This document shows positions 8,639 through 18,400 of a stretch of 31,221 nt of DNA, piece after piece. Under the pieces are notes generated by a model that was not told where the DNA came from, did not search any database, and saw only the letters and a program-made list of their open reading frames with translations. The DNA is from Thraustochytrium sp. TN22. Lineage: Eukaryota > Sar > Bigyra > Thraustochytrida > Thraustochytriidae. The stretch's first letter is position 1, and every line of letters begins with the position of its first letter. Made by a program: the position numbers and the translations under genes. The DNA is taken from assembly GCA_013306675.1 (NCBI GenBank), contig JABLUY010000337.1, positions 1 to 31,221 on the forward strand. Reading direction: 5' to 3'.

Positions 8639-11600
8639 ATGGGCGCAGCGTGCTCTTCAGGGACGCGCGTGCAAGATGCGCCGGGCAAGGATGATGCGCC
8701 GGCGACGCCTCTGACGGCGGCGCCAGCGACGTCGGTGACGCCTGCACCAGCCCCACTAGCCAAAGCACCGGCAGCGTCGCCCCCACCAACGCCCTTGCCA
8801 GCACCTCCTCCGGCTTCAACAGAGTCCTCGGCTGCGAACCCTCCAGCCGCATCCGCTGCTGCAGGAGAAGCTCCGGACGATGCGGCAGCTGGGATCCTGC
8901 AGCGAGCGGCAGAGCGGCTGGAGAAGCTCAGAAAGACGGTGGTGGCGGAACCCGACCCGGAGACCTTCGTGCGGCGCAACCGCAAGCGGCTGGCAGAGAC
9001 GCGCACGGTGCGCGTCTTCATCTCGAGCACTTTCCGAGACTTCGCACTGGAGCGCGACTACCTGATGCGGCACGCGCTGCCGGAGCTGCGGCGATTCGGC
9101 GAGTCGCGCGGCGTGACGGTGGTCTTTGTGGACTTGCGCTGGGGCGTGACGCGCGAGGAGAGCGGCAGCGGCCAGGTGGTGCGGCTGTGTCTGCAGGAAA
9201 TTGACGCGTGCCGGCCGTTCTTCGTCGGCATGCTGGGCGACCGCTACGGCTGGCACCTGGCGCAGACGCTTACGGCGAACGACGAGCCGCTCGTGGAGAC
9301 CATGGACATCGGCCAGGCGCTGTACCCGTGGGTGGGCGAGTACCGCGACCGGTCCGTGACGGAGCTCGAGATTCTGCACGGCGCGCTGCTGCACCCGGAG
9401 CTGGCGGGTCAGGTGACCTTCTACTTCCGACAGCAAGAGGCCTTCTTGCGCAACACCCGCGCGGAGATGGCGCCCGACGTCCTGGAGGCGTACAGCAACA
9501 CGAACGAGGGCGACTACGCGCTGCGGTGCCAGACGCGGCTCAAGGAGGAGATCCGCGCGGCCTTTCCCGACCGGTGCTTCGACTACGAGCGCATCAGCGC
9601 GCTGTCTGAGCAGCTCGTGCAGGACGTCTCGCGCGCCATCGACGCGGAGTTCCCCATGGACGCGGGCCAGTTCGGGCCGTGGGACTTTATCGACCTGCAC
9701 CACGAAGCCTTCGCGGCGTCCAAACGCCTCGGCTATGTTGCCCTGGACGAGGCCTTTGACGCGCTGGACGCTGCGCTCGCCGGCATGGGCCCCGCGGCCG
9801 GTGGCCGCGGCGCCGCCGAGCTGGCCGTCGTAGGCCCCTCCGGCAAGGGCAAGTCGGCGCTCCTGGCGAACTGGGCCAACAAGCAGCAGCGCGCGGCCAG
9901 CGCCGCCGTCTTTGTGCACTTTGTGGGCTGCACCACGGAGAGCACGGACCACCACCACATCATGCGACGCATCGTCGCGTTCTTCGGGCGCAGGTTCAAC
10001 CTGGATGTGCGCGACTTCTGCCAGGACCTCAAGGCGCGCAGCGCCAGCGCCAAGCCGGCGGCCGCCGGTGCGTCGGGGCAGCCCGCGGCGGGCCCAGAGG
10101 CCCAGCAGGCCTACCAGCCTGGATTTCGCGACGAGGACGCGCTGCATCTCAACGAGCAGCAGGTCACGGAGATCCTGCCGGACTTCCTCGTGTCGGCCGT
10201 GGCCGAGGCACAAAAGGCTGGCGTGCGCGCCGCGCTCGTGCTGGACGGCCTGGACCAGCTCGAGGACAAGGGCCACTCGCGGACGCTCTTCTGGCTCCCG
10301 TCCGTGCACGGCCTCGCCACGCTGGTGGGCTTCAAGTCGGAGGAGGCCGACGTGACGCGGTCCCAGACTGCCAAGCTCCGCTCGCCCAAGTCCAGAGGCA
10401 CGCTCGAGGTGGCCGCCCGCGCCGCCCTCACGAGCGGCGCCGCCGGGCCGGACGCGGGCGGCAAGAATGCCGCGGACGACCCGGACGGCGCGCGCCGCCT
10501 CTCGCAGTCCGGCGCCGCCGAGGTGGTGCGCGAGCACTGGGCCTTGCGCAACGGGCACTTCTTTGTGCTGGGCGACCTGGAGCGCGAGCAGCGCCGGCAG
10601 GTCATCACGGGCTACCTGGCGGAGCACGCCAAGAAGTTGGACGGCGACCAGACTTCGCTCGTGCTGGAGGCCGAGTCGGCGCAGAACCCGCTGTTTCTCC
10701 GCACGCTGCTGGACGAGGCGCGCCTTTTCGGCGACTTCAACAGCCTCACGGATCACCTTCGCATGCTACTGGCTGCGCCGAGCAACCCGGCGCTCTACGG
10801 CCTCGTGCTGGACCGCATGGCGGACGAGTGCGGCGCCGACCTCATGCGCTGGGCCGTCGGCCTTGTGCTGTGTGCGCGCGACGGCGTCACGGACCAGGAG
10901 CTGCGCGAGGCGCTCATGATCGACTTCGCGACGGCGCTGCGCGAGGGCACCGAGGCGCGCTACGTGGAGGCTGCGGACGACCTCAATGATCTCCAGCCTC
11001 TGGCTGTCGACTTTCGCATCCAAGACGACGCCACGGTGCGCAGCTTCGTGCAGCTACTCTTTGGCCTCCGCGAGCAGCTCTGCTCCACCTCGGGCCTGCT
11101 GCGCTTCTTCCACGACGCCGCCAAGGAGGCGGTGCGCACGGCGCTGGGCGGCTACAACGGCGGTGTGCGCCGCGCGCTGCACTGGCGGCTCGCCGAGTGC
11201 TTCGCGAGAGACGATGTGGCCAAGGTCGACTTCGCGCGACAGCTGCGCGAGCTGCCCTATCATCTCCTGCGCGCCGGCCGCCATGACGAACTCGCCGCCT
11301 ACACGTCGCGACCCGAGGTGCTGCGCGAGATGCTGCAGGACGAGGCCTGCAAGTACGAGCTCGTCCTCTACTGGCGCGAGATCGGCGCTGCCTGGAGCCG
11401 CCGCACAGGCACCAAGGCGCCGGCCTCGGTGGGCGCCTACCTCAAGGACGTGGCGCTGCAGAGCAAGAAGGACTTGCCGCCAGACCTGGGCAAGACCCGG
11501 ACCACCATGACCACGGCCGATTTTGAAGCGATGCGCCCGCTGCTGGAGCAGGCCTCCGAGATCCTCGACCACGTGTCCTCGCTGCTGGCGCTCCTGGACA

Positions 11601-13051
11601 TGTACGACGAGGCCGTCGACCTGCGCCACATGGAGATCGCCTACAATACGCTGCTCTACGACGGCGAGCACGACAAGATTGCCGTCTCCTGCAGCGAGCT
11701 CGCCGACGTCTACGAGCGCGTCTACAGCGACTACAAGCGCTCCATGGAGCTCAAGGAGCGCGCGCTCGCCATTGACCGCAAGCTCTACGGCGAGAAGAAT
11801 CGTCAAATCGCCATCGCCTACGACAACCTCGGCTTCCTCCACCTCAAGCTTGGCAGCTACGCGCGCGCCAAGGAGGTTTACGAGCACTCGCTCGCCATCA
11901 AAAAGGAGGTCTGCGGCGAGTTCCACCGCGACATTGCGCAGACCGCCAACGCGCTCGGCCTTTTGCACGAGGAGCTCGGCGACCTCGACGCCGCCCAGCG
12001 CTGGTACCAGCTCAGCCTCGACGTGCGCAAGCGCGCCTTTGGCCCGCGCCACCCCTCCGTGGCACGCAGCAACATTGACATGGGCATGCTGCGCCTCAAG
12101 CAGGGCGACACCTCCGAGGCGCTCGAGCTCGTCGCGCAGGGCCACGACGCCCTCGAAGAGGCCCTCGGCCCGCTGCACAGCGACGTCGCCGCCGCGGCCA
12201 ACAACCTCGGCCTCGTCTACGCGCAGCGCGGCGAGCACCAGCTCGCGCACGACTACCACTGGCGCGCGCACCGCACGCAGCTCAGCCGCCTCGGCCCGGA
12301 CAATCCGGCCCTCGCCGCCACCTGCGCCAACCTCGGCTCCGTCTGCCAGGAGCTCACGCGCCAGGCCTTTCGGAACAACGACGAGACTGCCGAGGACAAC
12401 TTCTTCCAGCAGGCCGTCAAGCACTACACCAGCGCCGTCGCCATTTATGAGATCAAGCTGCGCGCCGCGCACCCAGACCTTGGCATCGCGCTCCACAACC
12501 TCGGCACGCTCTACTACGACGCTGCTGCGCGCGAGATCTCCTGCCACGAGGATGCCGAGGACCAGGCCTCTGTGCGCGAAACCATCCAGGAGCACCTCCA
12601 GGAGGCCTGCGACGCGCTTAAACGTGCGCTCGAGGTGCGCGTGGAGGTCTTTGGTGACGACTCGCCGCCCGCCAACGCCTCGCGCGACGCGCTGCGCCTT
12701 TGCACCTCCCAGCTTGAGCACCTGCGCGGCGGCGGCGAGGTCGCCGCCCTCCAGGCTGGCGCCGACGGCGACGGCGCCGACGATGGGCTCGTTGACCGCT
12801 GCGTCGCCTCGTTGGACGAGCTGCGCCCGATCACCGACGCCGCGCTCGAGGCCAAGCTCGGTTCCGCCGACGACGTCAGTCTCGCAAATCCCTCGCCCGA
12901 GCTCGACGCCGTCCTAGAGCGCATCGCGCAGGACCTCAACATTGCCAACTTTGAGCCGGGCGACCTCAACGCCGCCGAGGCGCCTGACACGCTCGATGCC
13001 ACTCTCCTCGCCACGGTCGTGCAGACCATCCTCCGCCAAGCCTACAGCTGA
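8639..13051 (+). CDS. Nephrocystin-3-like DUF4062-NACHT-TPR protein
   Basis: This 1470-residue single-exon protein starts MGAACSSG, an N-myristoylation signal (Gly2, Ser6) with a neighbouring Cys for palmitoylation. A Pro/Ala linker and short helical segment (about 85-120) follow. Residues 124-270 form the DUF4062-type domain seen in NPHP3, NWD1 and TEP1 (VRVFISSTFRDF, VDLRWGVTREES, LGDRYGW). A STAND/NACHT P-loop ATPase follows, with Walker A GPSGKGKS at 399-406 and Walker B LVLDGLDQLED around 533-543. Residues about 960-1355 are kinesin-light-chain-type TPRs with repeated GxxHPxxA and NNLGxxY/F signatures. TPRs rather than WD40s favour nephrocystin-3 over NWD1/TEP1. Human NPHP3 is itself myristoylated and targets the ciliary inversin compartment, so a ciliary membrane scaffold is the best inference. 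A STAND sensor role is the alternative. Confidence 0.87.
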   Translation: MGAACSSGTRVQDAPGKDDAPATPLTAAPATSVTPAPAPLAKAPAASPPPTPLPAPPPASTESSAANPPAASAAAGEAPDDAAAGILQRAAERLEKLRKTVVAEPDPETFVRRNRKRLAETRTVRVFISSTFRDFALERDYLMRHALPELRRFGESRGVTVVFVDLRWGVTREESGSGQVVRLCLQEIDACRPFFVGMLGDRYGWHLAQTLTANDEPLVETMDIGQALYPWVGEYRDRSVTELEILHGALLHPELAGQVTFYFRQQEAFLRNTRAEMAPDVLEAYSNTNEGDYALRCQTRLKEEIRAAFPDRCFDYERISALSEQLVQDVSRAIDAEFPMDAGQFGPWDFIDLHHEAFAASKRLGYVALDEAFDALDAALAGMGPAAGGRGAAELAVVGPSGKGKSALLANWANKQQRAASAAVFVHFVGCTTESTDHHHIMRRIVAFFGRRFNLDVRDFCQDLKARSASAKPAAAGASGQPAAGPEAQQAYQPGFRDEDALHLNEQQVTEILPDFLVSAVAEAQKAGVRAALVLDGLDQLEDKGHSRTLFWLPSVHGLATLVGFKSEEADVTRSQTAKLRSPKSRGTLEVAARAALTSGAAGPDAGGKNAADDPDGARRLSQSGAAEVVREHWALRNGHFFVLGDLEREQRRQVITGYLAEHAKKLDGDQTSLVLEAESAQNPLFLRTLLDEARLFGDFNSLTDHLRMLLAAPSNPALYGLVLDRMADECGADLMRWAVGLVLCARDGVTDQELREALMIDFATALREGTEARYVEAADDLNDLQPLAVDFRIQDDATVRSFVQLLFGLREQLCSTSGLLRFFHDAAKEAVRTALGGYNGGVRRALHWRLAECFARDDVAKVDFARQLRELPYHLLRAGRHDELAAYTSRPEVLREMLQDEACKYELVLYWREIGAAWSRRTGTKAPASVGAYLKDVALQSKKDLPPDLGKTRTTMTTADFEAMRPLLEQASEILDHVSSLLALLDMYDEAVDLRHMEIAYNTLLYDGEHDKIAVSCSELADVYERVYSDYKRSMELKERALAIDRKLYGEKNRQIAIAYDNLGFLHLKLGSYARAKEVYEHSLAIKKEVCGEFHRDIAQTANALGLLHEELGDLDAAQRWYQLSLDVRKRAFGPRHPSVARSNIDMGMLRLKQGDTSEALELVAQGHDALEEALGPLHSDVAAAANNLGLVYAQRGEHQLAHDYHWRAHRTQLSRLGPDNPALAATCANLGSVCQELTRQAFRNNDETAEDNFFQQAVKHYTSAVAIYEIKLRAAHPDLGIALHNLGTLYYDAAAREISCHEDAEDQASVRETIQEHLQEACDALKRALEVRVEVFGDDSPPANASRDALRLCTSQLEHLRGGGEVAALQAGADGDGADDGLVDRCVASLDELRPITDAALEAKLGSADDVSLANPSPELDAVLERIAQDLNIANFEPGDLNAAEAPDTLDATLLATVVQTILRQAYS

Positions 13052-13999
13052 GTTGTGATCAGCCAGCCAGCTAATCTGAACGATGTCTTTGCTTTGTATG
13101 ATGGCAAGCAAGTCGCCACAAGCCACAACTTGGTTGGGTCACTGGCATTGACAGTGGTGAGCGTCCCTGGCAGTGCGCATGGCCCGGGTCCGGCTGCGTC
13201 CAAGTCAAGACTTGGGCTCTGTCAAAATCATAACCTCGCCAGTACGTACTCCAGTGCCAGGTACCAGTGACGCGCGCGCTGCCAGTGCGCGCGCAGTTGG
13301 CTCGCGTGACGCGCCCAAGCTGGAGAGCACTGCAGCGGCGGCGCAGCCACCCACTGGCGCGTGCAATCCTGCGACGGTGCGCCGCAAGCACGAAGACATG
13401 GTGGAAGGCGAACATGACATCCTCCGGTCGTGCCTCATTACCTCGCGTGCAATCATCAATCAGCCATCCATGCACGCATGCAAGGCGCAAGATCGCGTGA
13501 CATGACCTGACTGAGGCTGACTCCCTCCAATCTCAGGCGCCCGGGGCCGCTTCGTCCTCCGGCAAGGTCGAGCTTCGTTAATTGCCATCGTCACCTGACG
13601 ACGATGAGGAGTGCCGCCACATCGTCGTCGTCGTCGTCGTCGTCCGCGCTCGTCATCGTCACAGCGGGCAAGCGTCATCGCCGCAGAACCCAATCGGCGA
13701 CGAGCGGCGGCGACGGCGAGCGAGGAGCGGGAAGCGCAGCGCGCAGGCACGCTCGCGCTGCCCGCGCCCACGCCCGCGCCCGCGCGGCCGCGAGCGGCCC
13801 GCGCACGGGGCGTCCGGGTCGGAGGCGGCGAGGCCGAGGGCATCGCGGCGCGAACCCGAGCCCGAGCCACCCGCGCGCGCCGCGACCGCGGGCAAAAAGG
13901 CTGCGCGCGTGCGTCCGCGCACGCGTACTCGTGCGCGTACGCGTCGCTCTCGCCCGCCGGCGCTGAGCGAGGACGAGCGAGAAGAGGGAGAGAGCAAGC
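13052..13999. other. Intergenic region between NPHP3-like and proline-heptad genes
   Basis: These 948 bases hold no supported gene. The left ~450 bases have lower GC and repeated CCAGTG words around 13250-13295. A GTC triplet run lies at about 13621-13645. From about 13700 the sequence is GC-rich leader-like DNA up to the ATG at 14000. Open frames through it are Arg/Ala-rich noise. Confidence 0.45.
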
Positions 14000-15286
14000 A
14001 TGGGGCGAGGCATGGCAGACGGCACCCTGGTCCAGGCGGCACACGACGCCGAGCTCGACGCGGAGCGCAAGCGCAGCGCAGTCAAGGCGGAGGCGGCCAA
14101 GACGCGCGAGCCCGCGACGCCCGCACCGCCCGTGAACGGCGAAGCGCGCGGGAAGAGCCTGGGCGATGTGGCCGCCGGCAAGGGGCTCTCGGTGAGAGGC
14201 TTTCTCGCGCTCGCGGCCTGCGTGCTGGTGCTGCTGGTGCTGGCCAAGACGAACCAGTCCAAGCTGGGCGCCAAAATGGCGGCCGTGCTGCTGGGACCGG
14301 CCGGCCTCAGCGGCGCCTTCGCACTGCTGCTGTGGACCGCGCCGCTCAAGGAGATCGCCTACCTGGTGGACCGCCTGGGCGCGGTGCGCGGCGAGCTGCG
14401 CCAGCTGCTGCCGCACGCCGCGGACCTGCTGCCCCTGCTGCCGGATATGCTGCCTTACACGCAGGTCGTGGTGGACAACATTGAGCGCGTGGGCGCCGCC
14501 ATGCCCGTCATGATGCAGCCCGGCTGCAAGGAGTACATCTTGCCGCTCATGCCCAAGCTCATGCCCGACCTCGAGATGCTGCTGGACGCCTTCCCCATCC
14601 TGGCGCCCGTTATGCCGCGCGTCGCGCCCGAGCTGCACCGCATCCTGCCCTACATGCGCACACTCCTGCCTTATTCGGAGGCACTCGTGCCCATCGTCCA
14701 GGTTGACGGCTGGGAGGCCGTCAACGAGCACATGGACGTGCTGGCGCCCTGCATCGACAAAGTGGCGCCCTACTCCAAGGACCTGGCGCCCTACATCCCG
14801 CAGCTTGCGCCCTACATGCCCATCCTTACCAAGCACATCGACAACCTCACCGCCAACATGGAGGAGACCATCCCGGTCCTCGATAAGCTCATGCCGCTTC
14901 TCCCGCTGCTCCCAGCCGCCGACCAGGCCGGCATCCTCGACCGACCCATCGCCTTCAAGGCGCTGCCGCAAGTGCTCAAGCGCTCCTTTTTCAGCAATGA
15001 CATGACCAACCGCGCCGCCCTCACTGGCGCCTCCATCCATGGCAAGATGCTCAACAACATTCAGCAGCTGCAGCGGGCCCTCGCCGAGCGCTACAAGCTT
15101 TATCTGCTCAGCCCCGCCATGCAGGCCAAGCCCAAGTTTCTTCTCAACGGAGCCGGCGACGGGCCCGATTCGGACCAGTACGACGCGCACGACGACCCCG
15201 AGTCAGACGCCGAGTCAGACGCCGACGACGATGACGACGAATTCGCCGAGAATGAACCCGACGCCGAGGACGATGCGCGCCTCTGA
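14000..15286 (+). CDS. Two-helix membrane protein with proline-phased heptad repeats, unknown function
   Basis: I do not recognise this 428-residue protein. After a charged ~60-residue N-terminus there are two hydrophobic segments (about 67-82 and 92-113), probably a membrane hairpin. Residues ~137-305 form a regular repeat in which proline recurs every seven residues, often followed by Tyr and preceded by Leu-Leu, Leu-Ala or Leu-Met (LLP, LAPY, LMP). Examples are prolines 203, 210, 217, 224, 231 and 250, 257, 264, 271. Extra prolines fall three residues later in several units, giving a 3+4 rhythm. A non-repeated region (about 310-385) is followed by an acidic Asp/Glu tail (about 393-426). 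It resembles an amphipathic lipid-facing or lipid-transfer array more than a coiled coil, but this is inference. The ATG sits in a good context (GCAAGCATGG). The gene converges with the helicase gene, 135 bases apart. Confidence 0.75.
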   Translation: MGRGMADGTLVQAAHDAELDAERKRSAVKAEAAKTREPATPAPPVNGEARGKSLGDVAAGKGLSVRGFLALAACVLVLLVLAKTNQSKLGAKMAAVLLGPAGLSGAFALLLWTAPLKEIAYLVDRLGAVRGELRQLLPHAADLLPLLPDMLPYTQVVVDNIERVGAAMPVMMQPGCKEYILPLMPKLMPDLEMLLDAFPILAPVMPRVAPELHRILPYMRTLLPYSEALVPIVQVDGWEAVNEHMDVLAPCIDKVAPYSKDLAPYIPQLAPYMPILTKHIDNLTANMEETIPVLDKLMPLLPLLPAADQAGILDRPIAFKALPQVLKRSFFSNDMTNRAALTGASIHGKMLNNIQQLQRALAERYKLYLLSPAMQAKPKFLLNGAGDGPDSDQYDAHDDPESDAESDADDDDDEFAENEPDAEDDARL

Positions 15287-15355
15287 GCTTGTGATCAAAC
15301 CACTTCCTCTCACACAAAGCGCGCCACGCGCGCCCTGTACTTGCTCCTTCCTTCT

Positions 15356-15359
<4 letters not shown>

Positions 15360-15393
<34 letters not shown>
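15360..15393. repeat. CT dinucleotide repeat between convergent genes
   Basis: About 17 CT units occupy a quarter of the 135-base gap between the proline-heptad gene (plus) and the helicase gene (minus). It would be transcribed into one or both 3' UTRs. Confidence 0.85.
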
Positions 15394-15397
<4 letters not shown>

Positions 15398-15421
15398 AAA
15401 GAAAGACCAACACTTTTTTGT

Positions 15422-18400
15422 TCAATGGACGTCACTACTATCGCGTGCCAGGCGGCGTACCAGTTCTGCTTGCATCGCTTCCATGAGCTGGAGCCTTTGG
15501 AGCTTCTTGGAATCCTTTTCTGTCGTGAAGATGATCAACTCGGAACCTTGTTTCCGGGCGCGCCCGCGGCACTGCACAAGCTTGTGCATGGCCGTCGGCG
15601 GGGTCAGCGTCACGACGCGGTCGCACTCGCTGATGTCAAAGCCCTCCTGAACGGCGCTCGTCGCCACGAGCACGTTGATCTCACCGAGTCGAAAGCTGGC
15701 CACGGTCTGAAGCTGGTGCTTCCAGGTCTGATCCTGGGTTCCGACGACGTAGTCGGTACGGACCCCGGCGTCGCTCAACACGAGCCTCACGTACTCGGAG
15801 ACGCGTTGCGCGTCGCACCGCCGCTCTACGAAGACAAGAGTGCGCCCGAGCCGGCCCTGCTCGGCTGCGGCACGCAAGAGATCCGCGAGCTGCAGGACGG
15901 GGCCAGTTGCAATCGCTCGTCCAGGTTCGGCGGACGACTCGCCAATGTAGATCACCCCGCTGCCTGTGCTGTTGTTCTTGTTGAGATCGGCAACGTAGGC
16001 GAGCTCAGACTCGAGCAGGGCTGGCCCGATCTGGAAGGTTTCGAACGCGCTGCGACACTCGTCCTCCTTCTCGTCGACATTGACCGGGTCGGTGAGCTTG
16101 ATCTCGGTGCGAATGTCCTGCACTGGGGCCTCAGGGTCGTGCAGCAGAAACGCCTCACCTCTGCCGAGTCCGATGGCATCCAGGAGCTGGCGAGCGGCCT
16201 CTTGCATCTTCAGTTGATCGCACTGCTTGGCCTCGACGCAGGCCGTGAGCCCGAGGCAAGGCGTCGCCTGCGCGGGATCAGCCGAGAAGGCGCTGGCAAT
16301 CTTCATGAAGTCCGAGTTGCCTTTGGCATGCTGGCACTCGTCCAAAACGAGGAGGTCAATGCTGCGCCGCACGTCGACGCTATGCTCGAGGAAGTTGAGA
16401 AGCATGCCGCCGGTGATGCAAACCACATTGAAGTGACGGAGCTCGTCCCATGACTCGGGACTCATGCCGCCGCAGGCGCGTGCAACACGAAACCCGGTTA
16501 CCTCCTCAATCACCCGCGCCTGCTGGAACATGAGGACCACCGTGGGTACGACGAAGACGGCGAGTTCCGGGCAGAGGTACCTAAGGACAACAGCGGCGAT
16601 GGCTGTTTTGCCCGCGCCGGTGGGCGCGTGCACCACGGCGTTCTTGCCCATTGAGAAGGCACCCAACACCTGCTGCACCAACCTTGTTTGGAATCCGCGC
16701 AAAAAGATTGGCCTCAGCATGACGACCTTCGAGGTCGCTTGTGCAAACTCGACCGAGAGAGCGTGGCCCTCGTAGGCCCTTCTCAGCCAAGGATTCGGCT
16801 CCTTCTTCGCAGCCTCACGCAGCTTTTCGGGCCTCAGCACACGCGTCCAGGCCGCCGCTGTTGGCAGCGGCAGGACGATGGCCGGTGGGCAGTCGCTGTC
16901 CGTCGAGTCGCGAAGCGGCTCGTACTTTTTCCGCACCCGGACGACAGCAGACGTGTACGCCTCAGAGAGGTTCACAAGCCGAGCCACGCCGAGCGCTGAG
17001 ATCGCCTTGTACAGAGCCCGGAAGAAGATGGTGGCGCAGTCTGGCATGAGAAGGCCCGGGACACCAATCGCGGCGTAAAGGCGGTCACCGTGCTGCGCCG
17101 CGAGCCCCTTGCACAGCTCGATGGTGTCGCATGCGCTGAAGCACACAAAAGCCTTTCCATTGGTAGGATCTCGCAGCGAAAGCCATTCGGCAACGCGATC
17201 GAACATGTTCTGATTCGACAGCTGCTCCCCGGACTTGAGCGTCTTGAAGGTGGCGCCACTCTCGGCTGCGCTGTCCGAGCGAGACGCGATAATGTGCAGG
17301 ACGTCCGCTTGGGAATTCAACGCAGCTTGCAGCTCCGTGCAGCTGTGCACGAGCTCCTGCGTGACATCGAAAGAGGTGAGCGCGTCAACTTCGTCCTCCC
17401 AGCCACCTGGCTCTCCGTGGGATCCGACGAGCACCACGGCGAGCACGCGCATAGGGCTGCCCGCGACGTCATCGTCATCGGCACTACGCTGTGCATCGAC
17501 GGCGCTGAGCGCGCCCCGATGCTTTCGGCGCTTTGACTTGCCCTGCGAGTCCACATTGACCCAGTCGGGGTCATCTCGGGTCACCTCCGCGTCGAGCGCC
17601 GAGGGCGCTGCTTGCTCGCTCGCATGCTCGTTGTGCAGCAAGCGGTCATCCAGCACCTCCTCTTTTTCAGCTTCCCCGTTGTCCCCGTCGTCGTCGTCGG
17701 ACTCTTCCTTTTTTTCGTCGCGCTCCGCATCTGTCGTCGGTGCGTCCGGTCCTCGCACGACCGGCAGGACGCTTAGGTGAAGGAGAGAGTCCCTCTCGAT
17801 GTTTTCCAGATCATGACGAAGGTCCTCGAGGATGCTTTGAAGGGCATCGTCCTCAGGAAAATACTCCCACACAACGACCCGAGGAGCGTAGCCTGGCGGC
17901 GCGAAGGTCACCTCGATGCGCTTGGACTGAGGGACTGTGTTGACAGTCCTTCTTGCGCGGGCTCCCGCGCCGCTGGAGCCGCTGCTACCTTCGGTCGTTG
18001 AAATTCGGCCACCCGCATCAATGCGGAAGGGAAAGCCGCCAAATCGGTCGTTGTCGGATGCCTCCAAGTCGCGCCTCGTACCCCCGGGAATGTTCTTCCG
18101 GTTGTTCGGCAGCAAGAAGCAATTGCACGTGTAGATCTTCACACCGGCAACTTCTTCCTCGTCATCGCCAAGCCTTCGGTTGTGGTCCGCCACCCTGACG
18201 CCGTTTGCGTCCTTCATCAGCTTTTGCGTGTTGGTCTCGATCCACTTGAGCTTGTAGCCACCTGGAACGCGCTCTCGAACCGCCTTGCGATCGGCAGTCC
18301 GCGCTGTGAAGAGTGCTCTCCGCGCGGCGTCCCCATCGGCGTGGGAGTCGTCTGGTAGCTCAAGGTCGCGCCAGCGCGCGTCAGGGAGCGGCTCGCCTTT

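Noticed and set aside
13052-13999. Small open frames after the NPHP3-like gene
   Set aside because: No coding-like third-base bias, no motif, and overlapping open frames on both strands.
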